Of a DNA stretch of 49,867 nt, positions 9,701 through 18,136 are shown one piece after another. Position 1 is the stretch's first letter; every line of letters starts with the position of its first letter. The notes under the pieces were generated by a model. It made no database searches. It had not been told where the DNA came from and worked only from the letters and a program-made list of their open reading frames with translations. Source of the DNA: Polyangiaceae bacterium (GTDB taxonomy: Bacteria > Myxococcota_A > Polyangia > Polyangiales > Polyangiaceae); the NCBI GenBank assembly GCA_013361525.1, contig JABFXY010000017.1:1-49867 (forward strand), in the 5' to 3' direction. A program made the position numbers and the translations under genes.

Positions 9701-10433
9701 CGACACACCGACGCGCGGCGGCGATCAAACGCCGTCGCAGCTCGTACGCCGTTCCGAGGTAGTCGCTCGTCTCGAGCGCCTCGAGATCCAGGCCTTCGTC
9801 GTCGAGCCGATCGAAGAACGGCAAAAGCGCGAGACGCGCTCGAAAGAACCCGCCGCAGGAATCTGCGAGCGCGCGCGCGGCGTCGACCTCGACCTCGGAG
9901 CCTTCGAGCGCCCGCGCGAGCGCTTCGTCGATGATGCCGAACGCGAGCGCCTCCGCTTCTTCCTCTTCGACGACGCGCAGGGTCGGGCTGAGCCCGAGCC
10001 CGAACGCATGCCGCCGAAGCAGGTCTGCGGCGAGCCCGTGCAGCGTCTCGATTCGAGCTTCGTGGAATGCGTCGAGCGCGCGCCGCGCACGGAGCATCAG
10101 CTCACCCTGGCTCGGCGGCTCGTCGAGCTCCGTGAGACGAGCGCGGATCTCGCGATCGAAAGGCCCATCCGGCGCACCGTCGGCGATTGCCCGCAAGGCT
10201 CGCTCGATGCGGGTTCGGATCTCCAGCGCGGCCGCTCTCGAGAACGTCGTCGCGACGATTCGATCCGGCGCGAGCGGCGGGTGCAGCACGCTTCGGCGCC
10301 GGTGCCCCATGGACGTCAGGCCCAACGTCAGAAAGACGTAGAGGCACGTGAGCCGATGCGTTTTGCCGGTCCCGGCGCTCGCCGCGACGACCACGTTCCG
10401 TTGGAACGCGACGACCACGTCGTCGTTGCTCAT
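6705..10433 (-). CDS. AddA-like UvrD/RecB-family helicase-nuclease
   Basis: The 1242-residue product is a superfamily 1A helicase with a C-terminal RecB-type nuclease, as in AddA/AdnB/RecB double-strand-break resection complexes. Motifs in order: Walker A AASAGTGKTHR (about 17-27), Walker B LLVDEFQDTS (about 390), motif III GDRKQSIYSFRG (about 440), motif V TIHGSKGLDF (about 795), motif VI YVGLTRARR, and the nuclease core DVIDYKLGR (about 1120). The C-terminal region has Cys in RGCARRFW and in CRRERCGFVTAC, spaced like an iron-sulfur staple. The Lys/Arg-rich tail ends KKRKRKG. The start ATG overlaps the stop of the AddB-like gene (ATGA), so the two are translationally coupled. The gene is assigned to the AddA role by domain order and neighbour, not by close sequence identity. 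Confidence 0.9.
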   Translation of the reverse strand: MSNDDVVVAFQRNVVVAASAGTGKTHRLTCLYVFLTLGLTSMGHRRRSVLHPPLAPDRIVATTFSRAAALEIRTRIERALRAIADGAPDGPFDREIRARLTELDEPPSQGELMLRARRALDAFHEARIETLHGLAADLLRRHAFGLGLSPTLRVVEEEEAEALAFGIIDEALARALEGSEVEVDAARALADSCGGFFRARLALLPFFDRLDDEGLDLEALETSDYLGTAYELRRRLIAAARRCVGSPRANVSGPARALLRSLEEHDAAANDDAALPPAAEPFLQELFAQRKSAKSSDTEGDLFELRDEIDGTSNPVRAKNFAATLREAGKLERRERAILELLKAIRARLLAERLERGVAGFADLLVLARNGLRDHPEVAALARDEIDVLLVDEFQDTSLVQRDLVYLLRARTGVRTAGAPIGSDQIEGHGLFIVGDRKQSIYSFRGADVAVFNRVCGELCGPAAQTELDLPEALCAPIALADLVALKDSYRSLPGIVGFVNAFSAVDFASVSDPASDVGVAYGPAEHLNAVRDPAGERVVFVRDEGEPIAEPILAGAGPSLREAFIAAAIAKDLIDRGGLRPSDVAVLARRRATIPLVELGLARFGVPYVVAGRALYDTLEVRDLASVVRLVLDPRDRHALAHVLRGPLVALSDAALLALATGRGITTDVLADGRDPSARPFLEGEDFAEEASRLDAFRARFIELRPTLLRLPAPDALRTAMESFDFDRVTAALPRAPSRLGNLDRLVHIARERGGSLFAFSRWLDRQIAEEADEAEAVVFSPEDDAVRLLTIHGSKGLDFTATIVVDLGAREQPGFDALRFVRMPGETGARFVMDHRGDRGARLDNPARRLSNRQATLRANAERARITYVGLTRARRTLCMVGGAKPPSSKAMLSTFLAHLGTALDGLVEMESGTELLARTLESEVGTPKPAASHVDDETAERVHLPIAGEIAIATTPLSVFRGCARRFWFRFLLGLEEPVDTGQLDLFEVAPEGQERKVVAFDREDDQADPRVTGRAAHRVLERLQQSDFGDAALDEARLTRAVEAEGIEGAHAEDLARKIASFARSRYATELANATSLDREAEVVLTLDARTEEEPALSLRGTVDLFATYPDRIDVIDYKLGRPTPTLDPYAFQLRAYALALSRVAPDAKVRAGIVFLGGGSEPVWLAGAGGDGTLGARDHEAFEGELRKLAGAFATARASDTWPGEALPTCRRERCGFVTACHRTDEPAPGKKRKRKG

Positions 10434-13378
10434 CGCGCGCCGTCCTTGGAGCTGTCCTCTTCGACGCTCTCGGGCATGACCGCGGGACGCCGGCAAAGGT
10501 CGCGCGCGTCGCAATGTTGGCACACCCCGAGGCTCGAGGGCCGCGGCGCGATCCAGCCGGTCCAGAGCCGGGTGATCGCCGCGGCGGCGACACTCGCGAC
10601 GCGCTCGAGGGTCTCGTCGTCGAGCACGCGTTCGGCCTCTTTCGTGGGCACGATGACCGAGGATCCTCCGGGCCCGATCGCGACATAGACGCCGGAGGTC
10701 TCGGTCGGTCCGAGACGTTTCGCGACGAGCGCGTAGAGCGGTACCTGGAAGTCGCCCTCGCGCGCACGACGCGCGCGTGGCCTGCCCGTCTTGTAGTCGA
10801 CGATCCGGATCCCGCTTCGATCCAGGGTCATGTCGAGGCGATCGATGCGACCTTCGACGTACACCGTGGGGCCGTCTTCGTAGGTGACGGCGACCGGGCC
10901 CCAAGGATCGGGCTCGCGGTGGCCGAACTTTCGCTCGCCTTCGCGGTAGTAGAACGTCCTGTCGCCCGAGATCTCGTCGGAGAACACGACGAGCGCGTCT
11001 TGCGCCGCGCGCGTTCGGCCTTCACGGCGAAGCGGGCTCGCGAACGTCTCCACGCCGAGCGCCCGATCGATCGCGGCGCGCGCTCTTTCGATGCGGTCTT
11101 GGACGGTCGCGCTCGGCGGCGCTTTTAGATCGGCCTCGAAGGCCGCATGCAGTGCCTTGTGAAGGAGGTCCCCGCGCTCGCGCGGCGCGAGCACATCGCT
11201 CAAATCTTCGGTGCGACGCGCTCGAAGCGCGCGCTCCGCGAAGGCGCGGAACGGGCACGCGTACGCGCGCTCGACGAACGTGACCGGCGTCGCCCGCTCC
11301 GGCGATCCTCCGCCGATTCGATCGGCGAGCATCGCGGTCATGGAGGGCGGAACGAGACCGGTGAATCGCCCGGGGAGCGCGCTCGGTTGCGCGAAGAAGG
11401 CCTGGCGATCGAGCTCCACCTGCACGACCTTCGCGAGCGTTCCGCTCGGAGGTCGGCCGGCCGCGAGCGCCGCGAGCTCGACCGCGCGTCGCGAGAGGCG
11501 CGCGCTGTCGTGGGACAGGCGCGACGCGGGTTCGAGGACGCGCTTCGCACCGTTCGCCAGCGCGAGCGCCACTTCGCGGTGCGGAGGCTCCGCTTCTCGA
11601 CCGTCGTCGTCGGTGGACGAGTACGAGATCGCCACCTCGTTGGCGCTCGCGAGCGCCCAGGCGAGCTCCGCCTCGCGCACGACAGCGCGTTCGCGCGCGG
11701 AACGAGGCCTGCGCGTCGGCGGCAGCGCACGTCGCGTCGTTTCGTCGAGCAACGAAGGCGAAGGTGAAGGCGCGTACGACCGACCCGACATGCGCGTCAG
11801 CACGACGAGGTCGTGCGGCGATCCGAGCGCTTCGCGGAGCTCACCGATGCGCACCGCGCCGGAGCGTCCCGCGGCTCCCCGAGCGGCCGTGCGCACCGAC
11901 GCGAGCGTCTGCTCGATCTCGAGCGAGAGCTCACCGATCCGAGCGGGCTCGTCGGACATGCCCAAAACACGGTGCGCTTCGCGCAGTCCCTCGAGCGCTT
12001 CCCGCGCGGCTCGAACCGCGACCGCGCCGTCGGCGATGGCACGTAGCGCGCTCTGTTGCGCAGCGAGCGCGTGGCGGATCTCCCGCGCCGAAGGATCGCC
12101 GAGCCGCAGGTTGTCCAGCGTCTCGATGACACCGCCGACGAAGCGATCGACGGTCTTGCCGCCGCGGAGCATCTCGACGCGCTCGGCGAGCTTCTCCATC
12201 GCCGAGACCATCCAAAAATCGCTCTCCTCGTCGCCGTCCTTCATGTCGGCGCGCAACACCTCGACGAAGAGCCGTCCGTCGCGATCTTGAACGACGGGCA
12301 ACGCGCCGAGACGAGCCGCGAGCCGCGCGGCACGCTCGACCGCCCGCACCTCCTCCCGCTCGCGCACGAGGATGCCGGGGTGCAGCCCAGGCGTTCGCAA
12401 GAGCTCCACGATCGCGTCGCGATCGAGCCTTTCTCCCGCCATGCCCAGCAGCGAGAGCAACGTTCTCGCTTCGGGCGAGCTGTCGACCGGCGGGCCCCAG
12501 GCCTCACTCACCGGGATCTTGGCTTCGCGCATCGCGGCTCGGAGCGGCTCGAGGAACGCCTCGTCGCGGCTCGGCACCACCACGAGGACGCGATCCGGCT
12601 TCGCGCCGGCGTCGAGCGCGCTCCGGACACGCGCCGCGACCGCGCGTGCCTCGGCCGCGCTTCCGTGCGCTTCGAGCACACTCGTCGCCGTGCGCCGCGT
12701 CTCGTCGAACCAATCGATCTCGAAAGCGTCGGCCTCGTCGGCGAGACGCCGCTCGAGCGCTTCGCCGACCAGCGCGATCGGATCGTCATCGGCGGCGTCG
12801 GTGAACCGCGGCAGCGAGAGCTTCACGCCGCGCCCGCCGCGCGCACGGATGGCTTCGTGCACGGCGAGCCACGTGTCGACGACTGCGCCGTCGAGATCCG
12901 GCATCGCGTCGAGGTGCGCCTCGAACGGCAACACCGCGGCGGACGACGCAAGCCGCGCGGCGGCGCTGCGACCGAAGGGTCGCCGCGGATCGAACCGCGA
13001 GAGCGCTTCCAGATCCGCGTCGACGGCGCGCAGGATTCCGGCGAGCGAGCGGCCGCGCGCCGTCTTCGTCCGCAGCAGATCGTCGGCGGTCGTCCCGCTC
13101 CGCGCGAGCGCACCGACGGTCGCATCGGCTGCGATGGCGACCCCCGCCTGCTCGAAGCGCTCCGCCTTTTCGCGCCCGAGCGCGCGCTTCGCCATCACCC
13201 GCAAAAGGGGAGGGGAAGCAGGCCGCCGATCGTCGATCGACTCACGAAGGCGCTCGAGGAAACGGCGCGCCGAGGTGACGGACGTCGACGCCGCGCGCTC
13301 GACGTGACGCTCCGTCGGATAGACCGAGATCGTCGCGGGCGCGCCGGGCTTGTTGCCGCCCGACCGCGGTGGGCTCAC
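10430..13378 (-). CDS. AddB-like PD-(D/E)XK nuclease
   Basis: The 982-residue product has a C-terminal RecB-type nuclease: RERGDLLHKALHAAFEAD, then EGRIDRLDM and IVDYKTGRPRARR (about 860). Four cysteines (CPFRAF near 707 and CQHCDARDLC near 952) match the iron-sulfur staple known in AddB. The N-terminal two thirds resemble an inactivated helicase scaffold; no Walker A P-loop is seen. It likely partners the downstream AddA-like protein in double-strand break end processing. The start is the GTG that overlaps the bactofilin stop (GTGA), and its stop overlaps the next start (ATGA), so all three genes are coupled. Confidence 0.87.
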   Translation of the reverse strand: MSPPRSGGNKPGAPATISVYPTERHVERAASTSVTSARRFLERLRESIDDRRPASPPLLRVMAKRALGREKAERFEQAGVAIAADATVGALARSGTTADDLLRTKTARGRSLAGILRAVDADLEALSRFDPRRPFGRSAAARLASSAAVLPFEAHLDAMPDLDGAVVDTWLAVHEAIRARGGRGVKLSLPRFTDAADDDPIALVGEALERRLADEADAFEIDWFDETRRTATSVLEAHGSAAEARAVAARVRSALDAGAKPDRVLVVVPSRDEAFLEPLRAAMREAKIPVSEAWGPPVDSSPEARTLLSLLGMAGERLDRDAIVELLRTPGLHPGILVREREEVRAVERAARLAARLGALPVVQDRDGRLFVEVLRADMKDGDEESDFWMVSAMEKLAERVEMLRGGKTVDRFVGGVIETLDNLRLGDPSAREIRHALAAQQSALRAIADGAVAVRAAREALEGLREAHRVLGMSDEPARIGELSLEIEQTLASVRTAARGAAGRSGAVRIGELREALGSPHDLVVLTRMSGRSYAPSPSPSLLDETTRRALPPTRRPRSARERAVVREAELAWALASANEVAISYSSTDDDGREAEPPHREVALALANGAKRVLEPASRLSHDSARLSRRAVELAALAAGRPPSGTLAKVVQVELDRQAFFAQPSALPGRFTGLVPPSMTAMLADRIGGGSPERATPVTFVERAYACPFRAFAERALRARRTEDLSDVLAPRERGDLLHKALHAAFEADLKAPPSATVQDRIERARAAIDRALGVETFASPLRREGRTRAAQDALVVFSDEISGDRTFYYREGERKFGHREPDPWGPVAVTYEDGPTVYVEGRIDRLDMTLDRSGIRIVDYKTGRPRARRAREGDFQVPLYALVAKRLGPTETSGVYVAIGPGGSSVIVPTKEAERVLDDETLERVASVAAAAITRLWTGWIAPRPSSLGVCQHCDARDLCRRPAVMPESVEEDSSKDGAR

Positions 13379-13869
13379 CCGCCGCTCTCTCCGGCCATCG
13401 TGTCGGGATCGACCGGCTCGACGGCCTCCGGCGCCTGGGTCGGCTCGTCGAGCGGCGCCATCGTGCACGTCCCCTCGAAGACAACCCCTCGATCGATGAA
13501 GATCGCGGGGGCGCGGAGCGATCCGACGACCTTCGCCGGCGCATATAGCTCGATCGCGTCACGCGCGCGGATCTGGGCGCGGACCTCGCCGGCCGTCACG
13601 ATGCAGGTCGCGACCTCGATCGTCCCTTCGACGTGGGCTCCCTCGCCGATGACCAGGACGTCGTCACCGCGGATATCGCCCGAAAACCTGCCGTCGATCC
13701 GAACCCGACCGAAGAACGTGAGCTTGCCCTCGAACTCGGTTCCACGGCCGAGCAAGGCGGTGATCTCCGTCGGTCGCGCGCCGGGCGCGCGCGGCGAGTC
13801 GCCGGTCGAGTTCGATTCCACGCGGCGGTTGTAGACCGAGAGGCGCTTCGCCGTGCGTGCGAATTTCAC
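13375..13869 (-). CDS. Bactofilin family cytoskeletal protein
   Basis: The 164-residue product contains the bactofilin beta-helix core: ITALLGRGTEFEGKLTFFGRVRIDGRFSGDI (written here in pieces: LLGRGTEFEGKL, FGRVRIDGRFSGDI), VLVIGEGAHVEGTIE, and KVVGSLRAPAIFIDRGVVFEG. Such proteins polymerise without nucleotide and act as scaffolds in cell shape, polarity or chromosome positioning. Flanking tails are Pro-rich and disordered, as is usual. It is the first gene of a coupled operon with the AddAB-like nuclease, an arrangement that is not an obvious functional link. Confidence 0.9.
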   Translation of the reverse strand: MKFARTAKRLSVYNRRVESNSTGDSPRAPGARPTEITALLGRGTEFEGKLTFFGRVRIDGRFSGDIRGDDVLVIGEGAHVEGTIEVATCIVTAGEVRAQIRARDAIELYAPAKVVGSLRAPAIFIDRGVVFEGTCTMAPLDEPTQAPEAVEPVDPDTMAGESGG

Positions 13870-14093
13870 CGAGCCCGCGCCCGGAGGCGGCGTGGCGAAC
13901 GTCAGTGTCCGATTCTTGAGCGACGCCGTCCTCCGTCACGTTGCTAACGGCGTGCACGCGGTAGGCACGAATCCCGCGGTAAACCAATCACTCAGCCGGG
14001 GCATGCTTCATGCTTCGAAGCCCGACCGCATCGATTGACGCGACCGCGCACCTGTGGGACACGCGACCTTCTTCGACGCCGGGGAAACCACCA

Positions 14094-15320
14094 GTGAAAC
14101 ACCTTCTTTCTCTCACCGCGCTGGCGCTTGCGCTCGCGCCGCTCTCCGCCCTCGCACAAGGCGCGGATCCGAATGGTCAGCCCGCGCCGGTCGTGGGTCA
14201 GGCTCCCGCTCCGGGCGCGCCTGCTGCAGTTACCCCGGATAAGGCGTCCGCGCCCGCGGAAGAAGCACCGAAGCCGCTGATGTGGCGCGGAACGTCCTTC
14301 ACCTGGACGCAGAACGCGTCCACCTCGCTCCTCGGCATCGGCACCGATCAGGTCGGCTTCGAGGAAGACGTCTACGCCTGGGACTTCATCCTCTCGCCGC
14401 AGATTTATCTGCTCGATCTCGAGAAGGACAAGATCCTGGCGTTCGCCGAGGGTGGTGTCTCGGTCGAGTGGACGGACAGCGGCTCCACCACGACGAAGCA
14501 CGAGCCGGCGTTCCGCGATACGCAGGTCGGCGTCGGTTACAACCGCAACATCTTCAAGAGCGAAGACAACGAGTGGTCGACGGACGCGCGCGTTCGCCTC
14601 CGCTACAACATCCCGACCTCGAAGATCTCCCTCGAGCAGGGCCGCTACGGCGTTCTCTCCCCGGGCGTCTCGCTCTCGCAGCAGTTCAAGCTGCTAGGCC
14701 AGGCGGCGAAGGGCCTCAACAGCCTCACGCTCACCGCCGGCTTCACCTGGTCGCACCTCTTCGCGAAGTCCTACACCCCGACGAACCCGAACCTGCAGCG
14801 CACGCGCCAGAGCGTCTCCGGCACCACGCGTGAGGACGATCAGCTCTCGTTCCGCTCGATGGATATCGATCGCCTCATCCCCTCGGCGACGATCGGCCTC
14901 CCGATCTACGGCGGCTTGGAGCTCACGGCGGTGTACCGCCTCATCGGTCGCTTCAAGCACGACTTCGAGAGCGGCGCCTGTGAGATCGTCGTCATGGGCG
15001 AGTGCCAGACGGCCGACCGCGACCCGAACCGGGTGAACTACGTCACCGACTCGAGCTTCGACATCTCGCTGTCGCAGCCCATCTACGACATGTTCACGCT
15101 CAACCTCGGCTACAACAACGAGAGCCTGACCCTGGACGAGGCGAGCAAGCTGCGTAACCCGTTCTGGAGCCCCGGCGGCTCGGTCTTCTATCTCGACCTC
15201 GTCGCCAACATCGACGTCATCTACGACAAGGCCTCGGGTCGCTCGAAGATCGATCTTCCCCCCGGACCGAACCAGAACGCGACGGCGGCGAGCAACGCCT
15301 TCGGCATGCCTTCGTTCTGA
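14094..15320 (+). CDS. Outer-membrane beta-barrel protein, function unknown
   Basis: The 408-residue product starts at GTG with a Sec signal peptide (KHLLSLTALALALAPLSALAQG) and then a Pro/Ala-rich linker. The rest alternates hydrophobic and polar residues in strand-like segments ending in aromatic residues (VEWTDSG, VGVGYNRNIF, RVRLRYNIP, GLELTAVYRLIGRF, LNLGYNNESL), which fits an outer-membrane beta-barrel. Internal Cys residues (GACEIVVMGEC) may form one disulfide. I chose this start because it gives a clean signal peptide. A GC-rich hairpin follows the stop. Confidence 0.75.
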   Translation: MKHLLSLTALALALAPLSALAQGADPNGQPAPVVGQAPAPGAPAAVTPDKASAPAEEAPKPLMWRGTSFTWTQNASTSLLGIGTDQVGFEEDVYAWDFILSPQIYLLDLEKDKILAFAEGGVSVEWTDSGSTTTKHEPAFRDTQVGVGYNRNIFKSEDNEWSTDARVRLRYNIPTSKISLEQGRYGVLSPGVSLSQQFKLLGQAAKGLNSLTLTAGFTWSHLFAKSYTPTNPNLQRTRQSVSGTTREDDQLSFRSMDIDRLIPSATIGLPIYGGLELTAVYRLIGRFKHDFESGACEIVVMGECQTADRDPNRVNYVTDSSFDISLSQPIYDMFTLNLGYNNESLTLDEASKLRNPFWSPGGSVFYLDLVANIDVIYDKASGRSKIDLPPGPNQNATAASNAFGMPSF

Positions 15321-15342
15321 CGGTACCTCCTCGAACATCCCG

Positions 15343-15367
15343 GCCGGGGCCTGCGAACGGCCCCGGC
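15343..15367 (+). terminator. GC-rich hairpin after the barrel gene
   Basis: The arms gccggggcc (15343-15351) and ggccccggc (15359-15367) are a perfect 9-bp inverted repeat with a 7-base loop. No T-tract follows. It is placed 23 bases after the barrel stop and before the regulator coding region, so it probably separates the two transcripts. Confidence 0.5.
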
Positions 15368-15544
15368 AATACGTCACGAAGCGCGACGCGCGTTCTCCTC
15401 GTCGATCCGAAAGCATCGATACGAAGGAGCTGGGCGCGCGCGCTGTTCGACAGCGGCGTCGATGCGCTGACGGCGCAGTCGCTGACGGATGCTCCGGCCC
15501 TCGTTCCGGGCCGTGCACCCGTCGTTCTGCTCGTCGATTGGGCG

Positions 15545-16684
15545 GTGCTTGGTGGCCGCCTGCTTCGCGATCCGACGGAGGCAACCGATACGCTCGGCGA
15601 GCTCCTCGCGCGCGCGGTCGTTGTCGTCCTCGCGGATCCTTCGCAGGCCGAGGACGCCGCGCGCGACGTCCGCGATCGCGCGTTCGCCTTGATCGAGCGC
15701 GTCGATCCACCGCCGCCCGGACTCGCCTTGCTCGTTCGCAGCGCGGCGAACGTCGCCGACGGCTCCGCAGCTTCCGCCTCGACCCTCGCAGGCCCAACGT
15801 TCATCGCTTCGTCGCGCGCAATGCAGGCGATCGTCGGTCGCGTGACCACGCTCGCGAGCAGCGACGCGCCGTTCTTGTTGATTGGCCCCGAAGGCACCGG
15901 CAAGCGCTCGCTCGCGAGGCTCGCGCATGCGCGCGGATCGCGGGCGTCGCGGCCGTTCGTCGTGGTTCGGCCGAGCGATGCCGCCGACGCGCGTGCGCTC
16001 GAGGTGTTGCTCGCCGACGGGCTCGATGCAGCCGGGGCGGGCACCCTCGTCCTCGACCGCGTGGACGCGCTCTCCCCCGGCGCGCAGACCGCGGTGCTCG
16101 AGCTCGTTCGCGGCGCTTCTTCGGCTCGGTTCGTCGCAACGGCCTTGCCCGCCGTTCGCGCAGCCGAACGTGCCGGCGAGTTTTCGACCGAGCTCTACTA
16201 TCGGCTCGCGCGCACCATCGTCGATGTTCCACCGCTCGCCGAGCGGGCCGACGACGTCCCGGTCCTCGCGTACACCTTCCTCCGCGAAGCGGCCGATCGC
16301 TACGGCCTGCCGGCCAAACGAATCAGCGCCGAGGCGCTGCGTTCGTTGAAACACTCCCCGTTCCCCGGCAACGTCCCCGAGCTCCGAACGCTCATGGAGC
16401 AGGCGGCGACGATCCCCCGTGACGTGCTTGCGCTCGGCGACTTCGGCTTCGAGCGCCCCAACTCGGCCCGTCGCAAGTTGGAGAGCCCCACTTCCTATGT
16501 CGCCGCTCGGCGCGTCGAGCTCGAGTCGTTCGAGCGCCGCTACGTCGAAGCCGTGCTCTCGTTCGCCGGTGGAAACATCACGCGCGCCGCCGAAATCGCC
16601 GGGATGGACCGTGCGAACTTCCGCCGGCTCATGAAGCGCGCAAAGGGCAGGGCCGGCGACCCGGCGACCCGAACGAAGGCCTAA
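15545..16684 (+). CDS. Degenerate NtrC-type regulator (receiver-like, AAA+, Fis-type HTH)
   Basis: From the first canonical start (GTG 15545) the product is 379 residues. It has an AAA+ domain with Walker A GPEGTGKRSLA, a Walker B-like GTLVLDRVDAL, and the sensor/linker region ELYYRLARTIVDVPPLAERADD typical of sigma-54 activators, then a Fis-type helix-turn-helix (GGNITRAAEIAGMDRANFRRL). The GAFTGA loop that contacts sigma-54 is absent and the Walker B Glu is Arg, so it probably does not activate sigma-54 in the usual way. In the same frame, coding character continues upstream to about 15389 and reads RVLLVDPKASIRRSWARALF, like the start of a receiver domain, but no ATG, GTG or TTG is available there. 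The downstream TolC-like gene starts 18 bases after its stop and may be co-transcribed. Confidence 0.75.
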   Translation: MLGGRLLRDPTEATDTLGELLARAVVVVLADPSQAEDAARDVRDRAFALIERVDPPPPGLALLVRSAANVADGSAASASTLAGPTFIASSRAMQAIVGRVTTLASSDAPFLLIGPEGTGKRSLARLAHARGSRASRPFVVVRPSDAADARALEVLLADGLDAAGAGTLVLDRVDALSPGAQTAVLELVRGASSARFVATALPAVRAAERAGEFSTELYYRLARTIVDVPPLAERADDVPVLAYTFLREAADRYGLPAKRISAEALRSLKHSPFPGNVPELRTLMEQAATIPRDVLALGDFGFERPNSARRKLESPTSYVAARRVELESFERRYVEAVLSFAGGNITRAAEIAGMDRANFRRLMKRAKGRAGDPATRTKA

Positions 16685-16702
16685 CGTGATAGGGTCCGGC
16701 CC

Positions 16703-18127
16703 GTGGTGCGTCGGTCCCCACGTGCCGTATGCCTTGCGCTCGCGTTCTGCCTGACGGCGACGAGCGCATTTGCCGACGACGAGGACACACCTGCGAAGGC
16801 AGCGGACGCGCCGCCGGTGAACGCTGCGCCCGGAGCGCCCGCGAACAAGCGCTCGCTCGCGGAGGCGCTCGCCCTCTCCGACAAGAACCACCCGAACATC
16901 AAAGCGGCCCGCGCCAAGCTGATGTTCACCCGCGCCCAGCTCGACGAGGCGCACTCCGCGCCGTTCAGCATCTTCAAGCTCTCCGGCGGCGTCGGCATCG
17001 CGCCGGAGCTCGTCGGCACCGCCGCGTACAGCCCCGACAACGACGTCTCGCTTTCGAGCGGCGTCGCGCTCGCCTGGCGGATCGATTTGCAGGGCGTGTT
17101 GCCGCTTTGGACCTTCGGGAAGATCGGCAATCTGTGGGACGCCGCCGAGGCCAACGTGAAGGTGCACGAGGCCGGTGTCGAAAAGGAGCGGGACCTCGTT
17201 CGGCTCGAGGTTCGACGCGCCTATTACGGTCTTCTTCTCGCGCGGGACGGAAAGCTCCTCCTCCTCGACGTAAAGAAGACCCTGGACGAGGGTGAGAAGA
17301 GCCTCAAAGAGAAGGTCGACAAGGGCGAGGGCGACGTCCTCGACCTGTACAAGCTGCAGACCTTCGCGTCGGAGCTCGACGTCCGCGCCGCCGAGGCGGA
17401 GAAATGGGAGAAGGTCGCGCTCGCCGGTTTGCGCTTTTACACGGGAGTCTCGGACTTCGACATTCCCGACGTCCCGCTCGCGCCGCCGGTGCACGATCTA
17501 CTCCCCGTCGAGCGCTACCTCGAAGCGGCCGGCAAATACCGCCCCGAGCTGGCTCAGGCGAAATACGGACTCGAGGCGCGCGCGGCCCAGGTCCGAATGG
17601 CCGAGTCCGGGTTTTATCCCGATATTGGCATCGGCTTGAGCTTGGGTATCGGCGTCGCCCCGGAGATCGACGATCAAATCAATCCCTTCGCGTACGACCC
17701 GGCGAACTACTTCCGTTATGGCGCGGGCCTCGTGTTCCAATGGAACCTCGACTTCGTTCCTCAAGAGGCGCGATTGAGGCAATCGAAGGCGAACCTCGCC
17801 GAAATGAAGGCGACGGTGCAGCTCGCCGACGGCGGGGTCGAAGCGGAGGTCCGCATCGCGCACGCCGAGGTCGAAGATTGGAGGTCGCGCCGCGAGGCCT
17901 ACTTCAAGGCCATGATGCGCGCGAAGAAGTGGCTCATCGTCGTCCAACAAGGCATCGACGTCGGCACCATCGAAGACAAAGAGCTTCTCGAGCCTGCGAA
18001 GCAATACGCGCTCAATCGCTTCAACACGATGAACGCGACGATGGAGCTCGACGTCGCGCTGGCGAAGCTCGCCCGCGCGACGGGGTGGGACGCGATCGCC
18101 CCGGACGGTGTTACCGCGCCGCCGTGA
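16703..18127 (+). CDS. TolC-family outer-membrane efflux protein
   Basis: The 474-residue product starts at GTG with a signal peptide (AVCLALAFCLTATSAFADD). It has the long helical periplasmic segments of the outer-membrane efflux family: LAEALALSDKNHPNIKAARAKL near the N-terminus, a VRLEVRRAYYGLLLARDGKLL segment, and in the second half PELAQAKYGLEARAAQVRMA, followed by LRQSKANLAEMKATVQLADG. These repeat the TolC domain duplication. The length is normal for the family. No inner-membrane pump or adaptor gene is nearby, so its export partner and substrate are unknown. It ends 9 bases from a convergent lipoprotein gene. Confidence 0.85.
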   Translation: MVRRSPRAVCLALAFCLTATSAFADDEDTPAKAADAPPVNAAPGAPANKRSLAEALALSDKNHPNIKAARAKLMFTRAQLDEAHSAPFSIFKLSGGVGIAPELVGTAAYSPDNDVSLSSGVALAWRIDLQGVLPLWTFGKIGNLWDAAEANVKVHEAGVEKERDLVRLEVRRAYYGLLLARDGKLLLLDVKKTLDEGEKSLKEKVDKGEGDVLDLYKLQTFASELDVRAAEAEKWEKVALAGLRFYTGVSDFDIPDVPLAPPVHDLLPVERYLEAAGKYRPELAQAKYGLEARAAQVRMAESGFYPDIGIGLSLGIGVAPEIDDQINPFAYDPANYFRYGAGLVFQWNLDFVPQEARLRQSKANLAEMKATVQLADGGVEAEVRIAHAEVEDWRSRREAYFKAMMRAKKWLIVVQQGIDVGTIEDKELLEPAKQYALNRFNTMNATMELDVALAKLARATGWDAIAPDGVTAPP

Positions 18128-18136
18128 GGTGGGCCG

